From: Scandinavium lactucae
GTDB taxonomy: Bacteria > Pseudomonadota > Gammaproteobacteria > Enterobacterales > Enterobacteriaceae
DNA length: 64,000 bases
NCBI RefSeq assembly: GCF_033843265.1
Contig: NZ_JAWXRD010000040.1
Location: forward strand, 124,001-188,000
Direction: 5' to 3'
The notes under the pieces: model-generated
Told to the model about the DNA's origin: nothing
The model's database searches: none
What the model saw: only the letters and a program-made list of their open reading frames with translations
Shown: piece after piece, positions 7,843 to 15,691 of the stretch
How positions within the stretch are numbered: position 1 is the first letter of the stretch
How the letters are laid out: each line of letters begins with the position of its first letter
Made by a program: the position numbers and the translations under genes

Positions 7843-9063
7843 GTGGTAGCAGAAAGTCAGCCAGGGCATATCGATCAGATTAAGCAGACCAACGCAGGGG
7901 CGGTGTATCGCCTGATTGATCAGCTCGGCCCGGTGTCACGCATCGACCTTTCTCGCCTTGCGCAACTCGCGCCCGCCAGTATCACCAAAATCGTGCGTGA
8001 AATGCTGGAAGCCCATCTGGTACAGGAAACTGAAATTCAGGATCCGGGCAGTCGTGGACGTCCGGCGGTGGGGCTGATGGTCGAAACCGAAGCCTGGCAC
8101 TATCTGTCGCTGCGCATCAGCCGGGGCGAAATTAATCTCGCCCTGCGCGATTTGAGCAGCAAATTGGTGGTTGAAGAAGAGCAGACCTTAGCCCTGGTGG
8201 ATGATAAGCCGTTCCTCGACCGGGTCATCGAGCACATCGATCGTTTCTTTATCCGCCACCAGCAAAAGCTGGAGCGTTTAACCTCCATTGCCATCACCCT
8301 CCCGGGCATAATTGATACTGAAAACGGTATCATCCACCGTATGCCGTTTTACGATGACGTGAAAGACGTGGCGCTCGGCGAAGCGCTGGAATCGCGCACC
8401 GGGGTGCCGGTTTATCTGCAACACGATATCAGCGCCTGGACCATGGCTGAGGCCTTGTTTGGCGCGTCACGCGGCGCGCGGGATGTGATCCAGGTGGTTA
8501 TCGATCATAACGTTGGCGCAGGAGTGATAACCGACGGGCGTTTACTGCACGCGGGCAGCAGCAGCCTGGTGGAAATCGGTCACACGCAGGTCGATCCTTA
8601 CGGCAAGCGCTGCTATTGCGGGAATCACGGCTGTCTGGAAACGATCGCAAGCGTTGAGAGCGTGCTGGAACTGGCGCAGGTGCGCATGAAGCAGTCCATG
8701 AGTTCGATGCTGCACCAACAACCGCTCACGGTGGAATGGCTGTGCCAGGCGGCATTGCAGGGCGATTTATTAGCCAAAGATATCATTAGCGGGGTAGGGA
8801 CTCACGTGGGTCGCATTTTGGCGATCATGGTCAATTTATTTAATCCGCAAAAAATTCTTATCGGTTCGCCCTTTAATCAGGCGGCGGATATCCTTTTTCC
8901 GGCCATCAGCGCCTGTATTCGTCAGCAGTCGCTGCCCGCCTACAGCAAGCATATCAGCGTAGAAGGCACGCAGTTCCTTAACCGTGGCACCATGACCGGC
9001 GCGGCGTTAGTCAAGGATGCCCTCTATAACGGGCAACTGTTAATCAAGCTGTTGCAAGGGTAA
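7843..9063 (+). CDS. mlc: Mlc, global glucose repressor (ROK family)
   Basis: Mlc (DgsA) represses ptsG, ptsHI, manXYZ and malT and is released when bound by unphosphorylated EIICB-Glc at the membrane. The protein has an N-terminal helix-turn-helix (ARLDLSR-type region, residues 30-55) and a ROK domain with the zinc-binding CYCGNHGC motif. I chose the GTG start at 7843, preceded by GGGAG. It gives 406 residues, the same as E. coli Mlc, and the N-terminus VAESQPGHIDQIKQTNAGAV. The longer version from 7771 adds unsupported residues. Confidence 0.95.
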   Translation: MVAESQPGHIDQIKQTNAGAVYRLIDQLGPVSRIDLSRLAQLAPASITKIVREMLEAHLVQETEIQDPGSRGRPAVGLMVETEAWHYLSLRISRGEINLALRDLSSKLVVEEEQTLALVDDKPFLDRVIEHIDRFFIRHQQKLERLTSIAITLPGIIDTENGIIHRMPFYDDVKDVALGEALESRTGVPVYLQHDISAWTMAEALFGASRGARDVIQVVIDHNVGAGVITDGRLLHAGSSSLVEIGHTQVDPYGKRCYCGNHGCLETIASVESVLELAQVRMKQSMSSMLHQQPLTVEWLCQAALQGDLLAKDIISGVGTHVGRILAIMVNLFNPQKILIGSPFNQAADILFPAISACIRQQSLPAYSKHISVEGTQFLNRGTMTGAALVKDALYNGQLLIKLLQG

Positions 9064-9192
9064 CAAATACGGATTGTTAAGCCAAAAATTGCGCTAACTC
9101 AAGCCGCCTTTTCAGGCGTTCACGTAAACTCTCCACACTTTTGAATTATCACCCTGATTTATATATTCACCGTCAAAGCTGTGGAGTGAAAC

Positions 9193-9888
9193 ATGCTTAA
9201 GCGTTTCTTTATTACAGGTACGGATACCTCTGTTGGCAAGACGGTGGTATCACGCGCCCTGTTGCAGGCGCTCGCCGCCAGCGGCAAAAGTGTGGCAGGC
9301 TACAAGCCCGTCGCCAAAGGCAGCAAGGAAACGCCTGATGGACTGCGCAATAAAGACGCGCTGGTTCTGCAAAGTGTTACCACCCCTGAACTTCCTTATA
9401 GTGCCATCAACCCTATCGCCCTGAGCGAAGAGGAAAGTAGCGTGGCGCACAGTGGTCTGATTAACTATTCGTTATTGTCCAAAGGTCTGGCTGAACTCAG
9501 CGCCTGTGTCGATCATGTGGTTATCGAAGGGACTGGCGGCTGGCGCAGCCTGATGAACGATCTGCGTCCGCTCTCGGAGTGGGTGGTGCAGGAACAATTG
9601 CCGGTGGTGATGGTGGTCGGGATTCAGGAAGGCTGTATCAATCACGCCTTGCTGACCGCCCAGGCGATTGCCAACGACGGTCTGCCGTTGGTGGGATGGG
9701 TGGCTAACCGCATCAACCCGGGCCTGGCCCATTACGCCGAAATCATCGACGTGTTGAGCAAAAAGCTGCCCGCGCCGCTGGTGGGTGAGCTCCCGTATCT
9801 GCCCCGCGCCGAGCAGCGTGACCTCAGTCAGTATATCGATTTAACCATGTTCGGCGACGTGCTGGCGGTAGACCGAGTCCTGGCGTAA
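9193..9888 (+). CDS. bioD2: BioD2 (YnfK), dethiobiotin synthetase paralogue
   Basis: 231-residue P-loop ATP-dependent carboxylase. In the BioD family it makes dethiobiotin from 7,8-diaminopelargonate, ATP and CO2. The Walker A motif is TGTDTSVGKT at residues 8-17, and the loop IEGTGGWRSL corresponds to the diaminopelargonate-binding region. The sequence matches E. coli YnfK, whose cellular role is uncertain because bioD is the main enzyme. Its 3' end overlaps the convergent clcB by 48 bases. Confidence 0.92.
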   Translation: MLKRFFITGTDTSVGKTVVSRALLQALAASGKSVAGYKPVAKGSKETPDGLRNKDALVLQSVTTPELPYSAINPIALSEEESSVAHSGLINYSLLSKGLAELSACVDHVVIEGTGGWRSLMNDLRPLSEWVVQEQLPVVMVVGIQEGCINHALLTAQAIANDGLPLVGWVANRINPGLAHYAEIIDVLSKKLPAPLVGELPYLPRAEQRDLSQYIDLTMFGDVLAVDRVLA

Positions 9889-11100
9889 GGTCCGCGATAA
9901 CACCGAAGCGACCACGCAGGAAATCAATAAGCCGGGCAGGAGCGTATACTGTCCGGTCATTTCGCAAATCATCAGGGTCGACATAATCGGCGCATGGGTC
10001 GTCGCCGCTAACAAGGTCGCCATCCCCGTCAGCCCCATCAGCACCGCCATCTCGTCGCCGTCCGGCAGCCATATTCCCCAAAATCGGGCGAACAGCATTC
10101 CCACCGCCAGGCCGACAAACAGCGTCGGTGTAAATACTCCGCCCGGCGCGCCCGATCCGCTGCTCGCCAGCACCGCCAGTAATTTACACATGAACACCCC
10201 ACCAATCACCGCAAACAGCGGCGGCGTCAGCAGATAGTTTTGCACCACGCTGTAGCCATTGCCCCACACCGCGGGGGTCAGCAGCGACAGCAGGCCAACG
10301 ATTAATCCACCCAGCGCCAGCTGCCAGGGCGGGGAGAGTTTGAGGCGCAGAAAAAGCGAATGCGTGGCACCCATCAGCCAGACAAACAGCGGCCCGCACA
10401 GCCCGGCCAGCAAACCCGTGGCCAGCATCAGACCGTAGCCGCTGGCGCTGTGCGGGGCCTCGACGTGGACGATATACAGTAACGCCGGGCCACCGCTCAT
10501 TAAATTGGTCATCAGCAGGGCGACCACTGCCGCCACCACCACCGGCGCAAGCGAGGCCAGCATTAACGTCCCAAACAGGATTTCGGCGATAAACAAGCTA
10601 CCCGCCAGCGGGGCGTGATAGGCGCTGGCCATTCCGGCGGCGGCTCCGCAGGCAATCCACAGTTTCCATTCCGCTTTGGGGGTGAAACGTTTGGCGAAGA
10701 ACGACGCGGCGAGGGCGGCGAGCAGGATCATCGCCCCTTCGCGGCCAATGGCACTCCCGCTGACCACCACCAGCAACGACGCCAACGATTTGACCAGGCT
10801 CGAACCGTAGTCAAACTGACCGTCGCCCGTTTCCAGAGCCTCCATATAATCGGTCGGGGCCTGGGGCCGCTGGCGGGTATAACGCTGCCAGCCCCACAGC
10901 AGAAGACCCGCCGCCAGCCCGCCCAGTGCAGGCGTCAGCAGGCGTCGCCATCCGGGCAGTTGGCTCGCCGCATTGACCAGGCTGCCGCTGTCATTGCTCA
11001 GCAAAATGCTTTCGAGCAGGAACATGGCGTGACGAAACACCGCCACGGCCAGAGCGGCAAGAATACCGACAATCGTCGCAATCAGCAGGCGGCGAAACAT
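9841..11100 (-). CDS. clcB: ClcB, voltage-gated ClC-type chloride channel/antiporter
   Basis: ClC-family membrane protein implicated in extreme acid resistance as an electrical shunt. The family selectivity-filter motifs are visible: GSAIGREGAMILLAA (the GREGP-like segment) and GSGAPGGVFTPTL (GxFxP-like). Starting at 11100 (MFRRLLIATIVGILAALAV) gives 419 residues, close to E. coli. A 12-residue upstream extension to 11136 has no ribosome-binding site. The 3' end runs 48 bases into bioD2 on the opposite strand. Confidence 0.92.
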   Translation of the reverse strand: MFRRLLIATIVGILAALAVAVFRHAMFLLESILLSNDSGSLVNAASQLPGWRRLLTPALGGLAAGLLLWGWQRYTRQRPQAPTDYMEALETGDGQFDYGSSLVKSLASLLVVVSGSAIGREGAMILLAALAASFFAKRFTPKAEWKLWIACGAAAGMASAYHAPLAGSLFIAEILFGTLMLASLAPVVVAAVVALLMTNLMSGGPALLYIVHVEAPHSASGYGLMLATGLLAGLCGPLFVWLMGATHSLFLRLKLSPPWQLALGGLIVGLLSLLTPAVWGNGYSVVQNYLLTPPLFAVIGGVFMCKLLAVLASSGSGAPGGVFTPTLFVGLAVGMLFARFWGIWLPDGDEMAVLMGLTGMATLLAATTHAPIMSTLMICEMTGQYTLLPGLLISCVVASVLSRTLRQDSVYRQHVAEHG

Positions 11101-11205
11101 CGCCTGAATGTCCGGATATGAATGGAGACGGTGCATGGTTTTTCACGGTTTTCAGAGTGATACCGTATTGTGCGAGGAAATCGGGGCGTTGGCAAAAAAC
11201 AATCA

Positions 11206-11230
11206 CAAAAATCCCCCTCGGGCGAGGGGG
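11206..11230 (-). terminator. Terminator of the osm operon
   Basis: On the minus strand downstream of osmV: an 8-bp stem (CCCCCTCG / CGAGGGGG) with a 2-base spacer, followed by ATTTTTG. The T-run points to termination of the minus-strand osmYXWV transcript. Confidence 0.8.
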
Positions 11231-11238
11231 CGTGGTGA

Positions 11239-12387
11239 TTAATCCGCCGGATGAATATTCAGTGCGCGGCGGGTACGGCCTGAACTCAGGTAGTCGGCGA
11301 TATAGTCCTGGGAAATTTCACCGTTGTAACGGCCTTCCTCATCGACGATCGGCATCCAGCTGGTATTGCTCTCATACAGTTTCGACAGCACCACACGCAG
11401 GTTGTCTTCAGCCTTGCCTGTCACGCGGAATGGGTGCAGCAGGTCAGCACAGCTGCCGGAAGCATGGCGCGCTTCGCGACGCTTCACAAAGCCGAGCGGT
11501 TTCCCGTCGTTATCCACCACGGTAATGGCGCGGATATCGTGATCGTCCATGGTCGCGAAGGCCTCCGGCAGGGCGGTATCACGTTTGACGGTGATCGTCG
11601 GCTGCTGGTCGGTCACGTCCCCGGCAGAGACCAGCAGCAAGCGTTTCAGCGTGCGGTCCTGCCCGACAAACGAACCGACAAATTCATTCGCCGGTTTCGC
11701 CAGCAGTTCGTCCGGGCTGGCGCACTGCACAATGCGTCCCTGTCGGAACACGGCAATACGGTCCCCGAGCTTTAGTGCTTCATCGATATCGTGGCTCACC
11801 AGCATCACGGTTTTCTTCAGCTGGCGCTGCATTTCCAGGAATTGATTCTGGATAACCTCACGGTTAATCGGGTCGACCGCACCGAAGGGTTCATCCATCA
11901 GCAGTACCGGAGGATCCGCCGCCAGCGCGCGGATCACCCCGATGCGCTGCTGCTGACCGCCGGACATCTCTTTCGGATAACGATTAAGGAATTTTTTTGG
12001 ATCCATCGCCACCATGTCCATCAGCTCTTCGGCGCGGGTTTTGTAACGGGCTTTATCCCAGCCGAGCATCCGTGGCACCACGGTAATGTTTTCCTCAATG
12101 GTCATATTGGGGAATAGGCCAATCTGCTGGATAACGTAGCCGATATTGCGACGCAGACTGACGGTGTCCATCTCGCTGGTGTCCTGGCCGTTAATCAGGA
12201 TTTTCCCACTGCTGGACGGGATCAGGCGGTTAATCATTTTCAGGGTGGTGGTTTTCCCACAGCCTGATGGCCCCAGCAGGACGCACATTTCGCCTTCCGG
12301 CACGTTGAGATTCACGTTATCGACCGCCTTAAAGCTCTGGCCGTTCTTTTGTGTAAATTCTTTGGTCAGATTTTCTAACTTTATCAT
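11239..12387 (-). CDS. osmV: OsmV, osmoprotectant ABC transporter ATPase
   Basis: 382-residue ATPase of a glycine-betaine/choline-type ABC importer (OpuCA/ProV family). Walker A is GPSGCGKTTTLK (about residues 36-47), the signature is MSGGQQQR and Walker B is VLLMDEPFGAVD. Two C-terminal CBS domains (about residues 245-370) are typical of ionic-strength-sensing members. The start at 12387 (MIKLENLTKEF) overlaps the osmW stop by one base (TAATG), so translation is probably coupled. The neighbour set clcB-osmVWXY-dmsD is the Salmonella OsmU arrangement as I recall it. Confidence 0.92.
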   Translation of the reverse strand: MIKLENLTKEFTQKNGQSFKAVDNVNLNVPEGEMCVLLGPSGCGKTTTLKMINRLIPSSSGKILINGQDTSEMDTVSLRRNIGYVIQQIGLFPNMTIEENITVVPRMLGWDKARYKTRAEELMDMVAMDPKKFLNRYPKEMSGGQQQRIGVIRALAADPPVLLMDEPFGAVDPINREVIQNQFLEMQRQLKKTVMLVSHDIDEALKLGDRIAVFRQGRIVQCASPDELLAKPANEFVGSFVGQDRTLKRLLLVSAGDVTDQQPTITVKRDTALPEAFATMDDHDIRAITVVDNDGKPLGFVKRREARHASGSCADLLHPFRVTGKAEDNLRVVLSKLYESNTSWMPIVDEEGRYNGEISQDYIADYLSSGRTRRALNIHPAD

Positions 12388-13034
12388 TATCGAATCCCCT
12401 TTGGTGTCAGGACAATCTGCAGTCGGTGCAGCAACCAGTCGAGCACAATAGCCAGCAGGCAAATCATCAGCGCCCCGGCAATTAACATACGAATATCACT
12501 CCCGCCGATACCGTTGAGCAGCAGCAGGCCCAGGCCGCCCGCGCCGATCACTGCGGCAATGGCCATCACGCCGATATTCATCACTACGGCGGTACGGATC
12601 CCACCAAAAATAACCGGCAGCGCCATCGGAATTTCCACCCAGCGCAGACGCTGCCAGAAGGTCATGCCAATTCCGCGTCCGGCTTCACGCAGCCCCGGCG
12701 GCAGGCTGTCGAGCGCGGTGTGGGTGTTGCGCACAATCGGCAGCAGGGAGTAGAGAAACACCGCGGTAATAGCGGGCAGGGCACCAATACCCTGACCGAT
12801 CAGCGAAAACAGCGGGATCATCAGGCCGAACAGCGCGATGGAAGGGATGGTCAACAAAATGGTGGTCAGTCCGAGGACAGGCGTTGCCAGCCATTTGTGC
12901 CGCACAATCAAAATACCCATTGGCACGCCGATAATAATCGCTAGCCCGACGGCGAGCAGCACCAACCAAAGATGCTGCCAGGTCAGGGTTGCCAGATAAC
13001 TCCAGTTATCCATCATGTAGTGAATCGTTTCCAT
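12387..13034 (-). CDS. osmW: OsmW, osmoprotectant ABC transporter permease
   Basis: 215-residue inner-membrane permease with about five to six hydrophobic helices and the EAA-like loop (GLREAGRGIGMTFWQRLRWVEIPMALP region, near residues 115-140) that contacts the ATPase. It is one of two permeases of the OsmU importer; the other is OsmY. It lies nine bases after osmX and overlaps osmV by one base. Confidence 0.92.
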   Translation of the reverse strand: METIHYMMDNWSYLATLTWQHLWLVLLAVGLAIIIGVPMGILIVRHKWLATPVLGLTTILLTIPSIALFGLMIPLFSLIGQGIGALPAITAVFLYSLLPIVRNTHTALDSLPPGLREAGRGIGMTFWQRLRWVEIPMALPVIFGGIRTAVVMNIGVMAIAAVIGAGGLGLLLLNGIGGSDIRMLIAGALMICLLAIVLDWLLHRLQIVLTPKGIR

Positions 13035-13043
13035 GGCTCCCCC

Positions 13044-13946
13044 TTAAACCATGCCTTTGCTGCGCAGGAAGTCCTGCGCAACCTGCTGCGGCGACTGGTG
13101 ATCGATATCTACGCGCTTATTCAGCTCGGTAATCACCTCGTTATTGAGCAACCCGGAAAGCGTATTCAGCGCCTCGTCCAGACCCGGATTGGCCTCCAGC
13201 GTGTCCTTACGCACCACCGGCGTGACGGCGTAGCTTGGGAAGAAGCCTTTATCATCTTTCAACACTTTCAGGTCGAAGCCTTTCACCCGACCATCGGTGG
13301 TGTAAATCAGCCCGGCATCAACAAAACCGTCACGCACGGCGTTGTACACCAGACCCGGGTCCATCTGGCGAATTTGCGGTCGGTCGAGTGGCATCTGATA
13401 GGTCTGCTGCAACGGCTTCATGCCGTCGCTGCGTCCGGAAAACTCCAGATCCAGCCCCAGCAGCCAGTTATTTTTCGGGTCGGTCTGACGGATGTGTTCG
13501 ATTTTTTCCACCAGTTCGGACAGGGTATTGATGTTCTCTGCCTCGGCGCGTTTACGCTGCATCGCGAAGGCATAGGTGTTATTCATCTCCGCGGGTTTGA
13601 GCCACACCAGACCGTGCTTCGCGTCGAGACGTTTTACCGTTTCGTAAGATTCCTCGGGCGACATGCGCTTGTTGATATGGTTGAAGATGATGAGTGAGGT
13701 GCCGGTGTACTCCCAGGTCATATCAATTTGCTTATTGATCATCGCGTTTCGCGAAATCACCGTCGCAATATTGGTTTGGGGCTGCACCTGGAATCCTTTC
13801 TTGCGCAGATACTGCACGGTCATGGCGGACAAAATATGCTGCTCGGTAAAACTCTTGGTTGCCAGAATCAGCGGGGCGGCATGTGCCTGACCGGCAACCA
13901 GAGCCAGCGCCGCGGCGGCGACAAACAGACGGGTAAATCGTCTCAT
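13044..13946 (-). CDS. osmX: OsmX, osmoprotectant-binding periplasmic protein
   Basis: 300-residue solute-binding protein of the OpuAC/OsmF type, which captures glycine betaine or choline-O-sulfate-like solutes. The signal peptide MRRFTRLFVAAAALALVAGQ is followed by AHA and the mature start APLILATKSFTEQ; the TKSFTEQ segment is typical of the family. The gene is between the two permeases in the minus-strand order osmY-osmX-osmW-osmV. Confidence 0.92.
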   Translation of the reverse strand: MRRFTRLFVAAAALALVAGQAHAAPLILATKSFTEQHILSAMTVQYLRKKGFQVQPQTNIATVISRNAMINKQIDMTWEYTGTSLIIFNHINKRMSPEESYETVKRLDAKHGLVWLKPAEMNNTYAFAMQRKRAEAENINTLSELVEKIEHIRQTDPKNNWLLGLDLEFSGRSDGMKPLQQTYQMPLDRPQIRQMDPGLVYNAVRDGFVDAGLIYTTDGRVKGFDLKVLKDDKGFFPSYAVTPVVRKDTLEANPGLDEALNTLSGLLNNEVITELNKRVDIDHQSPQQVAQDFLRSKGMV

Positions 13947-13965
13947 GTAATGCTCCTTGTTGTTG

Positions 13966-14679
13966 TTATTCGGCAGTATGCGGACTGAGTAAGCGTCCCA
14001 GCCCGGCGAGCAGCGTGTCGAGGATCAGGGCAAACAGGGCGGTGGCTACCGCGCCGAGGATCAGCGTCGGGAAGTCGTTAAGATAAATACCCGGGAAAAT
14101 CAGCTCGCCGTAACTGCTGGCACCAATTAAAAAAGCCAGCGGGGCGGTACCGACGTTGATGGCTGTGGCGATGCGGATCCCTGACATCATCACCGGCCAG
14201 GCGTTAGGGAGCTCCACCTGAATCAAACGCTGCCATTTGGTCATGCCGATCCCTTTCGCCGCCTCCAGCAGTGAACCCGGCACCGAGCACAGTCCGGCGT
14301 AGGTGTTACGCACAATGGGCAGCAGGGAGGCGAGGAACAGCGCCACAATCGCCGGTTTATCACCGATGCCCACCACCACCATGGCCAGCGCCAACACGGC
14401 CAGCGGCGGGAGGGTGTTGCCGATGTTGAAAATTTGCATCACGTATTCGGCGACACCGCGGGCAGCCGGACGGCTGAGCAGAATGCCGCTGGGAATGCCG
14501 ACCAGCAGGGCGAAGAACATTGAGGAAAACACCAGAATCAGGTGCTGTTGTCCGAGATAGACTAAATCGACCTGTCGAGCACGAAGCGTGTCCAGACCGA
14601 TTTCCCACGTGAGTAATGCCAGGACCGCGATAATCGCGCCAATGAATAACAGCGCGCGGGTCAGTAAAGAGGTGTGCAT
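13966..14679 (-). CDS. osmY: OsmY-type permease of the OsmU ABC transporter
   Basis: 237-residue inner-membrane permease related to OsmW, with the same EAA-type loop (LLEAAKGIGMTKWQRLIQVELP). It is the first gene of the osm operon. I chose the start at 14679 (MHTSLLTRALLF), preceded by GGGAGA; an upstream ATG at 14703 lacks a ribosome-binding site. The name osmY here means the OsmU permease, not the E. coli periplasmic protein OsmY, so the symbol is ambiguous. Confidence 0.88.
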   Translation of the reverse strand: MHTSLLTRALLFIGAIIAVLALLTWEIGLDTLRARQVDLVYLGQQHLILVFSSMFFALLVGIPSGILLSRPAARGVAEYVMQIFNIGNTLPPLAVLALAMVVVGIGDKPAIVALFLASLLPIVRNTYAGLCSVPGSLLEAAKGIGMTKWQRLIQVELPNAWPVMMSGIRIATAINVGTAPLAFLIGASSYGELIFPGIYLNDFPTLILGAVATALFALILDTLLAGLGRLLSPHTAE

Positions 14680-14833
14680 TGCAGTGTATCTCCCTGTTTG
14701 CATGCTTATTGCTGTCGTGATTAGCTGTTGTTATGCCATGTTCCGGCAGGGTCTCAGACCTATAGCAAGGGGTTGGGAAGGATTCCAGAAACAGGGGCAA
14801 AAAAATGGGGGCGTCAGGAAATGTAAATAAGGT

Positions 14834-14853
14834 GTTACGCCTTATAACGTAAC
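14834..14853. promoter_or_regulatory. Inverted repeat upstream of the osm operon
   Basis: GTTACG, 8 bases CCTTATAA, CGTAAC: a symmetric 6-bp inverted repeat about 155 bp upstream of the first osm gene in the 301-bp gap between dmsD and osmY. It may be an operator or part of the promoter region. The regulator is unknown. Confidence 0.35.
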
Positions 14854-14951
14854 GGCTGGACAGGCAGGGGCAAGAATTGTCTTAAATTGATAAAGTTAAA
14901 GTGACGGTGTCACAAATATAAAGTTTGCAGGTGCCTGAAATCAGAGTTAAT

Positions 14952-14973
14952 TCACCCGCCGGGCGACGGGTGA
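14952..14973 (-). terminator. Hairpin after dmsD
   Basis: TCACCCG / CGGGTGA with an 8-base loop lies 8 bases beyond the dmsD stop on the minus strand, followed by ATTAACT. Position suggests a weak terminator for the reductase-dmsD unit. Confidence 0.5.
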
Positions 14974-14980
14974 TCAGGGA

Positions 14981-15595
14981 TTAACGATAAAGTTTTTTCT
15001 CTGCTACCGGGAACACTAATTCGGTTTGCCAGAATGCCAGCGTCTGCTGCGCTAATTCACCCAGTGAGCGGTAGAACGGATGTTCAGCGTGAGCAATAAA
15101 CTCCTCGAGGAAACGGCCCGACCACGGCAACAGATGCCAACCGAGCAGCTCCTGCCAGGCATTGTCGTGGTTGTTCTCTTTGAGCCACGCCGCGAGCATC
15201 AGCAGGGTGCCAAAGTGGTCTTCCGGCTCATTTTGCCCGGCATCAAAAGCGATGCCGTTTTCCCGCATCCACTCGCGCAGGGCCAGGGTAGAGTCACCGA
15301 ACAGCACGTTTTCACGGTCTAGCCACACTGACCCCCACGGTGGAGCGGGCAGCGCGTACGGGCCAACGAACAGGCGCTGGTAGGCCTCACCGAGTGACTC
15401 TTGAGACTCGGCCTGGAAGCTTTCGACTAATTCTTCTTTGAACGGAATAGATTCAGGCCATTGCTGCGCCCAGCTGCCGTCCCGGAAGGCGGCAACCAGC
15501 GGGGCGATGTTGTCGCTCTGCGGGTCATAGTAGAACAGCCCGCCGAGAATGCGGCCAGTGATGGCGATGGCTTCAACGAATCGCGGTTGATTCAT
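14981..15595 (-). CDS. dmsD: DmsD, Tat proofreading chaperone
   Basis: 204-residue TorD/DmsD-family cytoplasmic chaperone that binds the twin-arginine signal peptide of DmsA/YnfE-type reductases and delays export until cofactor loading. The family-typical segments YQRLFVGPYALPAPPWGSVWLD and the EPEDHFGTLLMLAAWL region are present. It lies 96 bp downstream of a DmsA-like reductase on the same strand, so its client is next door. The electron-transfer and anchor subunit genes that normally lie between them are absent. Confidence 0.93.
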   Translation of the reverse strand: MNQPRFVEAIAITGRILGGLFYYDPQSDNIAPLVAAFRDGSWAQQWPESIPFKEELVESFQAESQESLGEAYQRLFVGPYALPAPPWGSVWLDRENVLFGDSTLALREWMRENGIAFDAGQNEPEDHFGTLLMLAAWLKENNHDNAWQELLGWHLLPWSGRFLEEFIAHAEHPFYRSLGELAQQTLAFWQTELVFPVAEKKLYR

Positions 15596-15648
15596 AATAG
15601 TTTCCTTGCTGCGGCGCGAATTAACACGCCCGTTATTTTCTATTTTCC

Positions 15649-15674
15649 GCCCGGTAGCGCGACGCTTACCGGGC
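15649..15674. repeat. REP-like palindrome between reductase and dmsD
   Basis: GCCCGGTA ... TACCGGGC inverted repeat with the internal GCGCGACGCT, followed by CTACGG. It resembles enterobacterial REP/PU units. It lies exactly in the short gap where dmsB/dmsC-type genes would be expected. Confidence 0.65.
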
Positions 15675-15691
15675 CTACGGTGAATTTGTCG

